Of a stretch of 12,184 nt of DNA, positions 1 to 7,318 are shown in pieces. Position numbers and translations under genes: made by a program. Under the pieces are notes generated by a model that made no database searches, was not told where the DNA came from, and saw nothing but the letters and a program-made list of their open reading frames with translations. Numbering within the stretch: the first letter of the stretch is position 1; each line of letters starts with the position of its first letter. The stretch comes from an uncultured Peptococcaceae bacterium. GTDB taxonomy: Bacteria > Bacillota > Peptococcia > Peptococcales > Peptococcaceae. The DNA is taken from NCBI GenBank assembly GCA_958451915.1, contig CAUDRX010000062.1, positions 1 through 12,184 on the forward strand, given 5' to 3'.

Positions 1-2218
1 TCTCACTGTGACCGGTGCGTTCCCACATTTCTTCTGCGATGTGCGGAGTGATCGGCGCGAGAAGGAGCATGAGCGCTTCGATCGCTTCGTGAACCGCCGG
101 AGTCACCTTCTGCCCGCTGGTCTCACGGAAATGATAGAGCCCGTTGACCATTTCCATGATGGCTGAGATGGCGGTGTTGAAATTGAAGCGTTTGGAAACG
201 TCTTCCGTCACGCGCTTGATGGTGGTGTGCGTGAGACGGCGCAGATCCTTTTCAGCCGTTTCATCGGCAGTGCCCGCTTCATCTTCGAGGTAATACTCGA
301 CGAGCCGCCAGACGCGGTTCAGGAAACGATAGCAGCCTTCAACAGCGCGGTCGTTCCATTCCAGATCACGATCCGGAGGCGCTGCGAAGAGGATGAAGAG
401 ACGTGCGGTATCGGCACCATACTGGTTGAGGATGTCTTCCGGGGACACGATGTTACCCTTGGATTTGCTCATCTTGGCGCCATCCTTCAGGACCATGCCC
501 TGGGTCAGGAGGTTCTGGAACGGCTCCTCGGCCGAGCACATACCGAAATCGTGGAAGACTTTGGTGAAGAAGCGCGCATAGAGCAGATGCAGGATCGCAT
601 GCTCCACACCGCCAATGTACTGATCGACACCATTTTCCATCCAGAAATCAGCTTTCTCCTTTGTAAATGGCATCTCGGTATTGTGAGGGTCGCAATAACG
701 CAGATAATACCAGCTGGAGCAGACAAACGTATCCATGGTATCGGTCTCGCGACGCGCTGGTTTGCCGCAGATCGGGCATGTGGTCTCAACGAAATCCTTG
801 ACGTAGGTCAGCGGTGATTCGCCAGTCGGTTTGAACTTGACGTCTTCCGGCAGCATCACAGGCAGCTGATCTTCTGGCACAGGCACTGCGCCGCAATCGT
901 CGCAGTAGACGATCGGGATCGGCGCACCCCAGTAACGCTGACGGCTGATCAGCCAGTCACGCAGACGGAAGTTGACGGTGGCGTGGCCGCAGCCCATCTC
1001 TTCAAGCTTTTTAACGATACCTTTGGCGGCTTCTGTGTTCTTCATACCGTCGAACGCACCGGAATTCACCATAACACCAGGTTCGACGTAAGCAGTCTCC
1101 ATCTCTTCAACGGTAAGCACATGATCCTCTGGCGTTACGACAACGATGATCGGCAGACCAATCTTTTTTGCGAAGTCAAAGTCACGTTCGTCGCTGGCAG
1201 GAACACCCATGACAGCGCCGGTACCATATTCATAGATGACATAGTTGCCGACATAGATCGGCACCTTTGCGCCATTGATCGGATTGATCGCATAAGCGCC
1301 GGTGAAACAACCTTCTTTTTCAGTCTCAGTCGAAGTACGTTCGATCTCACTCATCTTTAAGGTCTTGTCAACGAACGCTTCAACGGCAGCCTTTTCTTCT
1401 TTGCCTTCAATGAGCTTGGCAACAAGCGGATGCTCTGGCGCAAGTACCATGTAAGTCACGCCATAGAGGGTGTCCGGACGGGTGGTAAAGACTTCGAACG
1501 CATCCCCCTGTTCAGTCTTGAAGGTGATCATCGCCCCTTCGGAACGCCCGATCCAGTTCTCCTGCATGACTTTGACCTTATTTGGCCAGCCATCGAGCTT
1601 ATCAAGGTCATCCAGCAGGCGCTGTGCGTAATCGGTGATCTTGAAGAACCACTGATCGAGGAATTTCTTTTCAACCACACTGTCACAGCGTTCACATTTA
1701 CCATCGACGACCTGTTCGTTAGCCAACACTGTGGCGCAGCCTGGGCACCAGTTGACACTGGCGTTCTTTTTATATGCAAGGCCGTTTTTGTACATCTGCA
1801 GGAAGATCCACTGCGTCCACTTGTAATAATCCGGCAGGCAGGTGGTCACTTCGCGGTCCCAGTCAAAACTCAAGCCCAGTGCTTTAAACTGGCGTTTCAT
1901 GTTGGCGATGTTTTCCCGGGTCCACTTGGCAGGTGGAATGCCGTGTTTGATGGCAGCGTTCTCTGCCGGCAGACCAAAAGAGTCCCAGCCCATAGGATGC
2001 AGCACGTTATAACCATGCATAGTCTTGAAGCGAGCAACAACATCCCCGATCGAGTAGTTGCGCACGTGTCCCATGTGCAGATTGCCCGATGGATATGGAA
2101 ACATTTCCAGGCAGTAGTAGTTAGGTTTTTTGCTGTCGTCGGCACGATACATGTCGGCATCGGCCCACTTCTGCTGCCATTTTGATTCTATCTTTTTGAA
2201 ATCGTATTGTTCTTTCAT
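1..2218 (-). CDS. leuS: Leucyl-tRNA synthetase (3' end cut by window edge)
   Basis: Class I aminoacyl-tRNA synthetase that charges tRNA-Leu in the cytosol. I translated the frame from the ATG at 2216-2218; it stays open to the left edge, giving about 739 codons. The bacterial family is usually just over 800, so roughly the last 65-70 residues (C-terminal domain) lie outside. Visible in order: the HIGH-type motif HMGH at residues 48-51 after FPYPSGN; a zinc-ribbon-like pair NWCPGC and CERC; the CP1 editing domain with TTRPDTLYG and GTGAVMGVPASDERD; a second Cys cluster CPICGK; and KMSKS at residues 582-586 (near position 470). The last residues read HIAEEMWERTGHSE, typical of the anticodon-binding domain. 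An AAAGGG Shine-Dalgarno site lies 8 nt before the ATG. The gene has its own promoter and no T-box, and follows the terminator of the pheS operon. Identity is certain. Confidence 0.97.
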   Translation of the reverse strand, partial: MKEQYDFKKIESKWQQKWADADMYRADDSKKPNYYCLEMFPYPSGNLHMGHVRNYSIGDVVARFKTMHGYNVLHPMGWDSFGLPAENAAIKHGIPPAKWTRENIANMKRQFKALGLSFDWDREVTTCLPDYYKWTQWIFLQMYKNGLAYKKNASVNWCPGCATVLANEQVVDGKCERCDSVVEKKFLDQWFFKITDYAQRLLDDLDKLDGWPNKVKVMQENWIGRSEGAMITFKTEQGDAFEVFTTRPDTLYGVTYMVLAPEHPLVAKLIEGKEEKAAVEAFVDKTLKMSEIERTSTETEKEGCFTGAYAINPINGAKVPIYVGNYVIYEYGTGAVMGVPASDERDFDFAKKIGLPIIVVVTPEDHVLTVEEMETAYVEPGVMVNSGAFDGMKNTEAAKGIVKKLEEMGCGHATVNFRLRDWLISRQRYWGAPIPIVYCDDCGAVPVPEDQLPVMLPEDVKFKPTGESPLTYVKDFVETTCPICGKPARRETDTMDTFVCSSWYYLRYCDPHNTEMPFTKEKADFWMENGVDQYIGGVEHAILHLLYARFFTKVFHDFGMCSAEEPFQNLLTQGMVLKDGAKMSKSKGNIVSPEDILNQYGADTARLFILFAAPPDRDLEWNDRAVEGCYRFLNRVWRLVEYYLEDEAGTADETAEKDLRRLTHTTIKRVTEDVSKRFNFNTAISAIMEMVNGLYHFRETSGQKVTPAVHEAIEALMLLLAPITPHIAEEMWERTGHSE

Positions 2219-2280
2219 TTTAATGGCCCTTTCTATCTCTTCTCTCTGTACTATAACAACAGAAGAATTCACTATCCTAT

Positions 2281-2309
2281 ATTATATTTATTATCGCTGT
2301 CAACGTCAA
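2281..2309 (-). promoter_or_regulatory. Sigma-A type promoter of leuS
   Basis: On the minus strand, a -35 box TTGACG (2304-2309) is followed by a 17-nt spacer and a perfect -10 box TATAAT (2281-2286). A second TTGACA (2298-2303) sits inside the spacer but is too close to that -10 box; it could pair with TATAGG further down at a 16-nt spacing. The predicted start is near 2274, which leaves a leader of only about 55 nt, too short for a T-box. The A+T-rich patch contrasts with the surrounding coding DNA. Confidence 0.75.
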
Positions 2310-2348
2310 CCGCTTATCCGGTCCACCGGGCGGATTCACCGCAAAGGC

Positions 2349-2380
2349 AAAAAAGACCAGCCTGTTTTCACAGGCTGGTC
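2349..2380 (-). terminator. Intrinsic terminator after the DtxR-family gene
   Basis: Read on the minus strand, an 11-bp perfect stem GACCAGCCTGT / ACAGGCTGGTC (2370-2380 with 2355-2365) has a 4-nt GAAA loop and is followed by a run of six T (2349-2354). It lies about 10 nt past the stop of the DtxR-family gene and before the leuS promoter. It thus closes the pheS-pheT-lgt-dtxR transcription unit. Confidence 0.9.
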
Positions 2381-2390
2381 GGTGGTCCGT

Positions 2391-2780
2391 TTATCCATGG
2401 TGGACTCTGTATTCTTCGAGCTTCTGCTCGATCTTTGAGACAGTTTCGTCACTGACGATGTGCTCAATGCGGCAGGCATCTTCTTCCGCGGTCTCTTCGG
2501 AAACGCCGAAGATCTCTATGAGCATGCTCTTGAAAAGGTGATGACGTTCAGCCACGCTCTCAGCCTTGGCCAGGCCTTCGTCAGTAAGATGGATGAATTT
2601 GCGGCCATCCATGTAAAGCAGGCCCTTTTCCCCCAACACCTTCATCGCACGGCTGACACTTGGTTTGGAATAGTTCAGTTCGCGCGCGATATCGATGCTC
2701 CGGACCTGACCCAGCTGCTTGCTCAGACGCAATATGGTCTCCAGGTAATCTTCACCGGATTCATAGATCTCGTCGTTCAT
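2391..2780 (-). CDS. DtxR/MntR-family metal-dependent transcriptional repressor
   Basis: A 129-residue metalloregulator of the DtxR/MntR family. Such proteins bind DNA as dimers when loaded with Mn(II) or Fe(II) and repress metal uptake genes. Residues 1-70 form a winged helix-turn-helix (SIDIARELNYSKPSVSRAM at 28-46, then GRKFIHLTDEG). The rest is the metal-binding dimerisation domain. There is no C-terminal SH3-like domain, so the architecture is MntR-like. By my alignment to B. subtilis MntR, ligands D8, E11, H77, E102 and H103 correspond to D11, E14, H80, E106 and H107, but MntR E99 corresponds to C103, as in DtxR/IdeR. Metal preference is therefore unclear and I give no symbol. The Shine-Dalgarno site AAGGAAGG (2789-2796) is 8 nt before the ATG and lies in the last codons of lgt. 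It is the last gene of the Phe T-box operon. Family call is firm; target genes are not visible here. Confidence 0.9.
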   Translation of the reverse strand: MNDEIYESGEDYLETILRLSKQLGQVRSIDIARELNYSKPSVSRAMKVLGEKGLLYMDGRKFIHLTDEGLAKAESVAERHHLFKSMLIEIFGVSEETAEEDACRIEHIVSDETVSKIEQKLEEYRVHHG

Positions 2781-2784
2781 AAGA

Positions 2785-3576
2785 TCATCCTTCCTTATTC
2801 TTATGCTTCTTCTTGATCGCTAGATAGCCTTCACGGCTTGGCGCTTTTTTTCGGCGGACGATAGCGATCACGATCGACGCCGCGATCAGAACGAGGCTAA
2901 GCACCTGGGCAACGCGCAATGGCCCAAGCATCAAACTGTCTGTTCGAAAGCCTTCGATCACAAAGCGGCCTACTGAATAGTAGACAAAATACAGCAGTGT
3001 GATATCGCCTTCCTTTAGTTTATTGCTTCGAGAAGCTAAAATCAATAGCAGAAAGCCGATAAAGTCCCAAATACTTTCATACAGAAAGGTCGGGTGCCGC
3101 CAGGCGCCGTCTATATACATGGCCCATGGCACTACGTCCGGGCTGACTTCATAGCCGTAAGCTTCCTGGTTAAAGAAATTTCCCCAGCGTCCGATGGCCT
3201 GCCCAAGGATCAGATAAGGTGCGATGATGTCAAGGAGCTGCCAGATGCGCATGCGATATTTCCAGGCGCAAACGCTGGCAGCCAGAATGCCGCCGAGAAC
3301 GCCCCCGTGCACAGCAAGCCCACCGTGCCAGGTCGCGATGATCTCGGAGGGCCGCTGGCTGTAATACTCCCATTCAAAGATGACGTAGTACACGCGGGCA
3401 CCGATGATGGCACAAATGATCACCGCGATGACCAGGTTGAGGACATGGTCCTCATTGAGCCCTTCCAGCTTCGCCTCACGGAGCGTGCCCCATACCCCAA
3501 TAAGAAAGGCGCAGGCAATGAGGACACCGTACCAATGCACAGCGATCGGCCCAATCTCAAATGCGATCGGATCCAT
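2785..3576 (-). CDS. lgt: Prolipoprotein diacylglyceryl transferase
   Basis: Integral membrane enzyme that moves a diacylglyceryl group from phosphatidylglycerol to the lipobox cysteine of preprolipoproteins, the first step of lipoprotein maturation. I chose the ATG at 3574-3576 (263 aa, starting MDPIAFEIGPIAVHWYG as is usual in the family). The AAAGG Shine-Dalgarno site (3586-3590) is 9 nt before it but directly abuts the upstream ATG at 3585. Key motifs: HGGLAVHGG at residues 84-92, holding the conserved His, and the Lgt signature GRWGNFFNQEAYG at 129-141. Several hydrophobic segments are visible (for example VLIACAFLIGVWG, VLNLVIAVIICAIIGA, IGFLLLILA, VLSLVLIAASIVIAIV). The C-terminus is a basic cytoplasmic tail (RRKKAPSREG...KKKHKNKEG). 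It begins 12 nt after pheT and ends 4 nt before the DtxR-family gene, so it should be read from the Phe T-box leader. Confidence 0.96.
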   Translation of the reverse strand: MDPIAFEIGPIAVHWYGVLIACAFLIGVWGTLREAKLEGLNEDHVLNLVIAVIICAIIGARVYYVIFEWEYYSQRPSEIIATWHGGLAVHGGVLGGILAASVCAWKYRMRIWQLLDIIAPYLILGQAIGRWGNFFNQEAYGYEVSPDVVPWAMYIDGAWRHPTFLYESIWDFIGFLLLILASRSNKLKEGDITLLYFVYYSVGRFVIEGFRTDSLMLGPLRVAQVLSLVLIAASIVIAIVRRKKAPSREGYLAIKKKHKNKEG

Positions 3577-3585
3577 CAGGGCCAT

Positions 3586-3590
3586 CCTTT
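3586..3590 (-). promoter_or_regulatory. Ribosome binding site that sets the lgt start
   Basis: AAAGG on the minus strand, overlapping the pheT stop codon. Its spacing is 9 nt to the ATG at 3576 and zero to the ATG at 3585, so the downstream start is favoured. Confidence 0.7.
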
Positions 3591-6021
3591 AAGCGCGCAG
3601 CTGACCGCCGAGGTCATGCTCGATGGCAGCGATGATCTTATCAAGCTCTGTCTGAACGAGGTCGTCAGTCAGGGTCTTATCCGTCGCCTGGAAGACAAGA
3701 GAGAAGGCGACGGATTTTTTGTCGAGACCAACCTGCAGCCCTTCGTAAACGTCAAAGACATCGATCGCTTTGAGATAAGCAGGTTCGGCGGCGCGGATGG
3801 TCTGTTCGATCTCACCAACAGCGACACTGCGGTCAACGACAACAGCAAGGTCACGTGGCACAGCTGGGTAGACCGGTGTTGGCTCATAGACAGGAACGAC
3901 TTCACCCTGGCCGATAAGGGCAGCGACATCCAGTTCAGCAGCGTAAACAGTGCCTTTGAGATCATAGTTCTTGGCGACGAGCGGATGGATCTCACCGAAA
4001 AGGCCACAGTACACATCTCCGATATAAAGCGCAGCGGTGCGGCCTGGATGCCAGGTTGGATCGTCCTTGACAGCTTCTACGTGCCAGTCGTTGATATGGA
4101 GGGCAGCGAGCAAGCGTTCAATGAGGCCCTTGAGATAGAAGAAATCGTACGGTTTCTGGCTGCCGGTCCAGTCTTTGCGGGTCTGACCAGTGAGGGCGAG
4201 TACGAGGTGCTGTTCTTCGGTCGCAAGAGCGTCCATGGTCAGAGGATGATCGCTGGAGAAGACAGAGCTGCACTCAAAGAAGGCGAGATCCTGCTGATGA
4301 TGGTGCTCGTTGTCGCTCAGGGTCTCGAGCATGCATGGCAGGAGGCTTGTGCGCATGACGCTCATCTCTTCGCTGAGCGGATTGGAGATGACGATCTGTG
4401 CGCGACGCACATCATCGGCTGGATAACGCAGAAGATCAGAATGCTTTGGATTGATGAAGCTATAGGTGACGATCTCATCCAGGCCAAGGCCAGCGAGGGT
4501 CTGTTTGATCTGATCAACGAGACGCTGCTCAGGGGTCAGCACGCCAGGGTTTGTGGCACCGAAAGGCAGGGTTTCAGGAATATTGTCGAGGCCATAGAGA
4601 CGGGCGATCTCTTCGATGAGGTCTTCCTGGATGGAGACATCCGGACGATGGCTTGGTACCTTCACAGTAAGACCTTCGGCGTCTTCTTCAAGGATCTCAA
4701 AACCGAGGTCGAGCAGATAGCCGCGCATGTCTGCAAATGGGATGTCTGTGCCAAGTACATCGTTGGCCTTCTGATATTTCATCGAAACGATGACCGGTTC
4801 ATGCTTGGTTGGATATTCATCGATCTGACCAGCCACGAGATGGGCACCAGCCGTTTCACACATGAGATTGGCAGCACGCCAGCCGGCGATCGGCGTGACG
4901 GTGATATCAATGCTCTTTTCGTTGCGCTGCGCCGCTTCAGTGCGAAGGTTCAGTGCGACTTCGGTGCGGCGGACATTATGCGCATTGAAGCAGGCGGATT
5001 CGATCATGACAGTCTCGGTGCTGTCTTCGATCTCGGTGTTCTCCCCGCCCATGACACCAGCAATGCCGATGGCACGTTCACCGTCACAGATGAGAAGCAT
5101 TTCATCAGTGAGGGCGCGATCCTGGCCGTCAAGAGTGGTGATATGCTCACCAGGTGCAGCGGTGCGCACGATGATCTCATTCTTTGCGAGGGTGGTGTAA
5201 TCATAGGCGTGCAGTGGCTGACCGAGTTCCATCATGACATAGTTGGTGACATCAACAAGGTTAGAGATCGGACGCATACCAGCACACTGCAGGCGGTGTT
5301 CCATCCAGATCGGAGAGCGGCCGATCCTGGCACCTTCGACCATAGTGCCAGTGAAACGGTGGCAAAGATCTGGTGCCTGGATGGTGACTTTCATCTTATC
5401 ATTGATCGCATCACCTTCGGCGGTGGTGATATCGATCGGCTTGACCGGCTTCTTGAGCAGCGCCCCAACTTCACGGGCAATGTTGTAAACGCTCAGGCAA
5501 TCACTGCGGTTTGGCGTCAGGTCAACATCCAGCACCCAGTCATTCATGCCGAGGTATTCCATGACATCTGCGCCGAGCGGAGCATCTTCCGGCAGCACAC
5601 GAATGCCGTCTTTATCCGCTGGAGCCACAAGGTCTTCATCCACGCCGATCTCCTGCATGGAGCAGATCATGCCATTGGATTCCTGGCCACGCAGCTTGGT
5701 GGCTTTGATGACGATATCACCCGGCAATGTCGCACCCACCTGTGCGAACATGACTTTCTGTCCGGCAGCCACATTTGGGGCGCCACAAACGACCTTGATG
5801 ACGTTCTCGCCATCGGTGGTCACGGTGCAGCAATGCAGATGGTCAGAATCCGGATGGTCTTCACAGGTCAGGACTTTGGCCACGACCAGCCCTTTGACCC
5901 CCTTGTTCGTAGGTTCCACGCCACCGATCTCGACACCGGCACGGGTGATGATCTCTGCCAGTTCATAGGCAGATGGTTCGATATCAACGTATTCTTTTAA
6001 CCAATTATATGATACTAACAT
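3589..6021 (-). CDS. pheT: Phenylalanyl-tRNA synthetase beta subunit
   Basis: The 810-aa beta subunit of the (alpha-beta)2 PheRS; it binds tRNA-Phe and edits mischarged Tyr-tRNA-Phe. The length is normal for bacteria. Order of domains: N-terminal YNWLKEYVDI; tRNA-binding EMAP-like fold at about 45-155 (AKVLTCEDHPDSDHL, KLRGQESNGMICS); NRSDCLS at 171-177; B3/B4 editing domain at about 210-390 with the region PLHAYDY and VMGGENTE; B5 domain at about 410-480 with SHRPDVSIQEDLIEEIARLYG; the catalytic-like core with NPLSEEMSVMRTSLLP; and the C-terminal ferredoxin-fold anticodon-binding domain from about 715 (YPAVPRDLAVVVD). One oddity is RNEKSID at 366-372, where most bacteria have R(F/Y)E(K/R)GVD. 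AGGAGG lies 5 nt before the ATG. The gene starts 13 nt after pheS and ends TAA, 12 nt before lgt. Confidence 0.98.
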   Translation of the reverse strand: MLVSYNWLKEYVDIEPSAYELAEIITRAGVEIGGVEPTNKGVKGLVVAKVLTCEDHPDSDHLHCCTVTTDGENVIKVVCGAPNVAAGQKVMFAQVGATLPGDIVIKATKLRGQESNGMICSMQEIGVDEDLVAPADKDGIRVLPEDAPLGADVMEYLGMNDWVLDVDLTPNRSDCLSVYNIAREVGALLKKPVKPIDITTAEGDAINDKMKVTIQAPDLCHRFTGTMVEGARIGRSPIWMEHRLQCAGMRPISNLVDVTNYVMMELGQPLHAYDYTTLAKNEIIVRTAAPGEHITTLDGQDRALTDEMLLICDGERAIGIAGVMGGENTEIEDSTETVMIESACFNAHNVRRTEVALNLRTEAAQRNEKSIDITVTPIAGWRAANLMCETAGAHLVAGQIDEYPTKHEPVIVSMKYQKANDVLGTDIPFADMRGYLLDLGFEILEEDAEGLTVKVPSHRPDVSIQEDLIEEIARLYGLDNIPETLPFGATNPGVLTPEQRLVDQIKQTLAGLGLDEIVTYSFINPKHSDLLRYPADDVRRAQIVISNPLSEEMSVMRTSLLPCMLETLSDNEHHHQQDLAFFECSSVFSSDHPLTMDALATEEQHLVLALTGQTRKDWTGSQKPYDFFYLKGLIERLLAALHINDWHVEAVKDDPTWHPGRTAALYIGDVYCGLFGEIHPLVAKNYDLKGTVYAAELDVAALIGQGEVVPVYEPTPVYPAVPRDLAVVVDRSVAVGEIEQTIRAAEPAYLKAIDVFDVYEGLQVGLDKKSVAFSLVFQATDKTLTDDLVQTELDKIIAAIEHDLGGQLRA

Positions 6022-6034
6022 GCGGACCTCCTAT

Positions 6035-7057
6035 TTAGAACTGTTCCAGGAAACGTTTGTCATTGGCGAAGAGCAGGCGCAGGTCATTAATGTCATAACG
6101 CAGCATTGCGATACGCTCCACGCCCATACCGAAAGCAAAGCCGGTGACTTTTTCTGGATCATAACCGCCGGCACGCAGCACGTTTGGATGCACCATGCCG
6201 CTGCCAAGGATCTCCAGCCAGCCCGTGCCCTTGCAGACACGGCAGCCTTTGCCGCCGCAGGCCACACAGCTGATATCGACTTCGGCCGATGGTTCAGTGA
6301 ATGGAAAATAGCTTGGACGCAGACGAATCTTCACATCCTGTCCAAACATCTCACGGGCAAATGCCAGGAGCACGCCCTTAAGGTCAGCCATAGTGATGTG
6401 TTCGTCGACCAGGAGACCTTCGATCTGATGGAACATCGGAGAGTGGGTCGCATCGTCGTCACGGCGATATACGCGACCTGGCGCGATTACTTTGACCGGC
6501 AGCTTGCCGTTCATTTTTTCCATGGCATGCACCTGGCAGCCAGAAGTCTGCGTGCGCAGCACAACCTTGTCGCTGATATAGAAAGTATCCTGCATATCGC
6601 GAGCCGGATGGTCCGGTGGTAGATTGAGCGCTTCAAAGTTATAGTAATCACTCTCGATCTCAGGCCCTTCGGCGATCTCGAAACCCAGACCGGTAAAGAT
6701 ACGCTTGGCATCGTTGATGACCTGAGTGAGTGGGTGCAGATGGCCCTCTGGCATACTGATGCCCGGCAAGGTAACGTCGAGCGTCTCAGAAGCGAGTTTT
6801 GCTTCCAGAGCTTTGGCGCGCAGATCCTCCGTTTTCTCTTCAAGGGCCTGCCCAATGGCGTCGCGCACAGTGTTGGCGAGCTCACCGATAACAGGGCGCT
6901 CTTCTTTGGAAAGCTTGCCCATGCCTTTGAGGATGGCAGTCAGTTCCCCTTTTTTACCAAGGTATTTAACACGCAGTTCATTGAGTTTTTCGAGGTCGTC
7001 CTGTTTACTGATGGCTTCGAGGGCCGCCTCTTTGATTTGCATTAAAGCGTCTTTCAT
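6035..7057 (-). CDS. pheS: Phenylalanyl-tRNA synthetase alpha subunit
   Basis: The 340-aa catalytic alpha subunit of PheRS (class II), which forms phenylalanyl adenylate and transfers Phe to tRNA-Phe. The N-terminal coiled-coil arm spans about 1-85. The catalytic domain shows GPEIESDYYNFEALN (131-145), LRTQTSGCQ (167-175), motif 2 FHQIEG (209-214), RPSYFPFTEPSAEVD (247-261) and motif 3 GFAFGMGVERIAML (306-319). A four-Cys insert C264-x2-C267-x4-C272-x2-C275 (CVACGGKGCRVC) matches the insert known in Bacillus PheS and may bind zinc. The sequence at 175-179 reads QVHAM, where E. coli has QIRTM. The Shine-Dalgarno site AAGGAGGA is a few nt before the ATG at 7055-7057. It is the first gene of the operon, behind a Phe T-box, and is followed by pheT after 13 nt. 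Confidence 0.98.
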   Translation of the reverse strand: MKDALMQIKEAALEAISKQDDLEKLNELRVKYLGKKGELTAILKGMGKLSKEERPVIGELANTVRDAIGQALEEKTEDLRAKALEAKLASETLDVTLPGISMPEGHLHPLTQVINDAKRIFTGLGFEIAEGPEIESDYYNFEALNLPPDHPARDMQDTFYISDKVVLRTQTSGCQVHAMEKMNGKLPVKVIAPGRVYRRDDDATHSPMFHQIEGLLVDEHITMADLKGVLLAFAREMFGQDVKIRLRPSYFPFTEPSAEVDISCVACGGKGCRVCKGTGWLEILGSGMVHPNVLRAGGYDPEKVTGFAFGMGVERIAMLRYDINDLRLLFANDKRFLEQF

Positions 7058-7072
7058 TGTCTTCCTCCTTCA

Positions 7073-7108
7073 AAATAAAAAGCACGCCGTCCGCAAGGGA
7101 CGACGTGC
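7073..7108 (-). terminator. T-box conditional terminator hairpin
   Basis: On the minus strand, GCACGTCGTCC (7098-7108) pairs with GGACGGCGTGC (7082-7092) through one G-T wobble, with a 5-nt loop, followed by TTTTTATTTT. Its 5' arm abuts the T-box motif. Pairing of the T-box with uncharged tRNA-Phe would favour the antiterminator and expose the pheS ribosome binding site downstream. Confidence 0.92.
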
Positions 7109-7312
7109 CGTGGTACCACCCTAATTATCTGCGCATGCGCAGATCACTCATCGCGTTAACGCCGCCAACGCCTCCCCCTACTCTGTTCAGGGCAGGATAC
7201 TCCCGGGCGAAATCCACATGCCGGCCACTGTAAGATGGTTCCAGTCGTGCCATCTCTCCCTGTCACAGTGCACGCCAGCCGGGCTCCCGTTCTTCGTATG
7301 AAATCTATAACG
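7073..7312 (-). ncRNA. T-box leader (riboswitch), tRNA-Phe specific
   Basis: A 5' leader that senses uncharged tRNA-Phe and controls read-through into pheS. The hallmark T-box AGGGTGGTACCAC lies at 7110-7122; its UGGU would pair with ACCA, matching the A discriminator of tRNA-Phe. Stem I shows nested helices CACTGT/ACAGTG and AGATGG/CCATCT, the GGGAGAGATGG AG-bulge region, and a distal loop CTGGAACC (7237-7244) fitting the CNGNNACC consensus. A TTC codon at 7209-7211, in an internal loop on the 3' side of stem I next to CGGG/CCCG pairing, is the likely Phe specifier. GCGTT/AACGC forms a short stem II, and an 18-bp perfect palindrome (7127-7144) is the likely stem III. The terminator alternative is annotated separately. 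The helices were folded by eye. Confidence 0.93.
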
Positions 7313-7318
7313 CTTCTC

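Noticed and set aside
227..2185. Plus-strand open frames of 60-250 codons opposite leuS
   Set aside because: leuS covers the whole stretch on the minus strand with all family motifs; these frames are antisense shadows.
2298..2303. TTGACA as the main -35 box of leuS
   Set aside because: It is only 11 nt from the perfect TATAAT. TTGACG six bases upstream gives the ideal 17-nt spacing, so it is kept only as a possible secondary element.
3094..6000. 968-codon plus-strand open frame as a real gene
   Set aside because: It is the exact codon-register reverse complement of pheT and part of lgt, both firmly identified. It has low-complexity antisense-like composition, and I recognise no domain or ribosome binding site.
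7070..7312. tRNA gene or small protein gene in the pheS upstream region
   Set aside because: The T-box motif, distal loop consensus and terminator/antiterminator layout explain the sequence; no cloverleaf or credible short ORF was seen.
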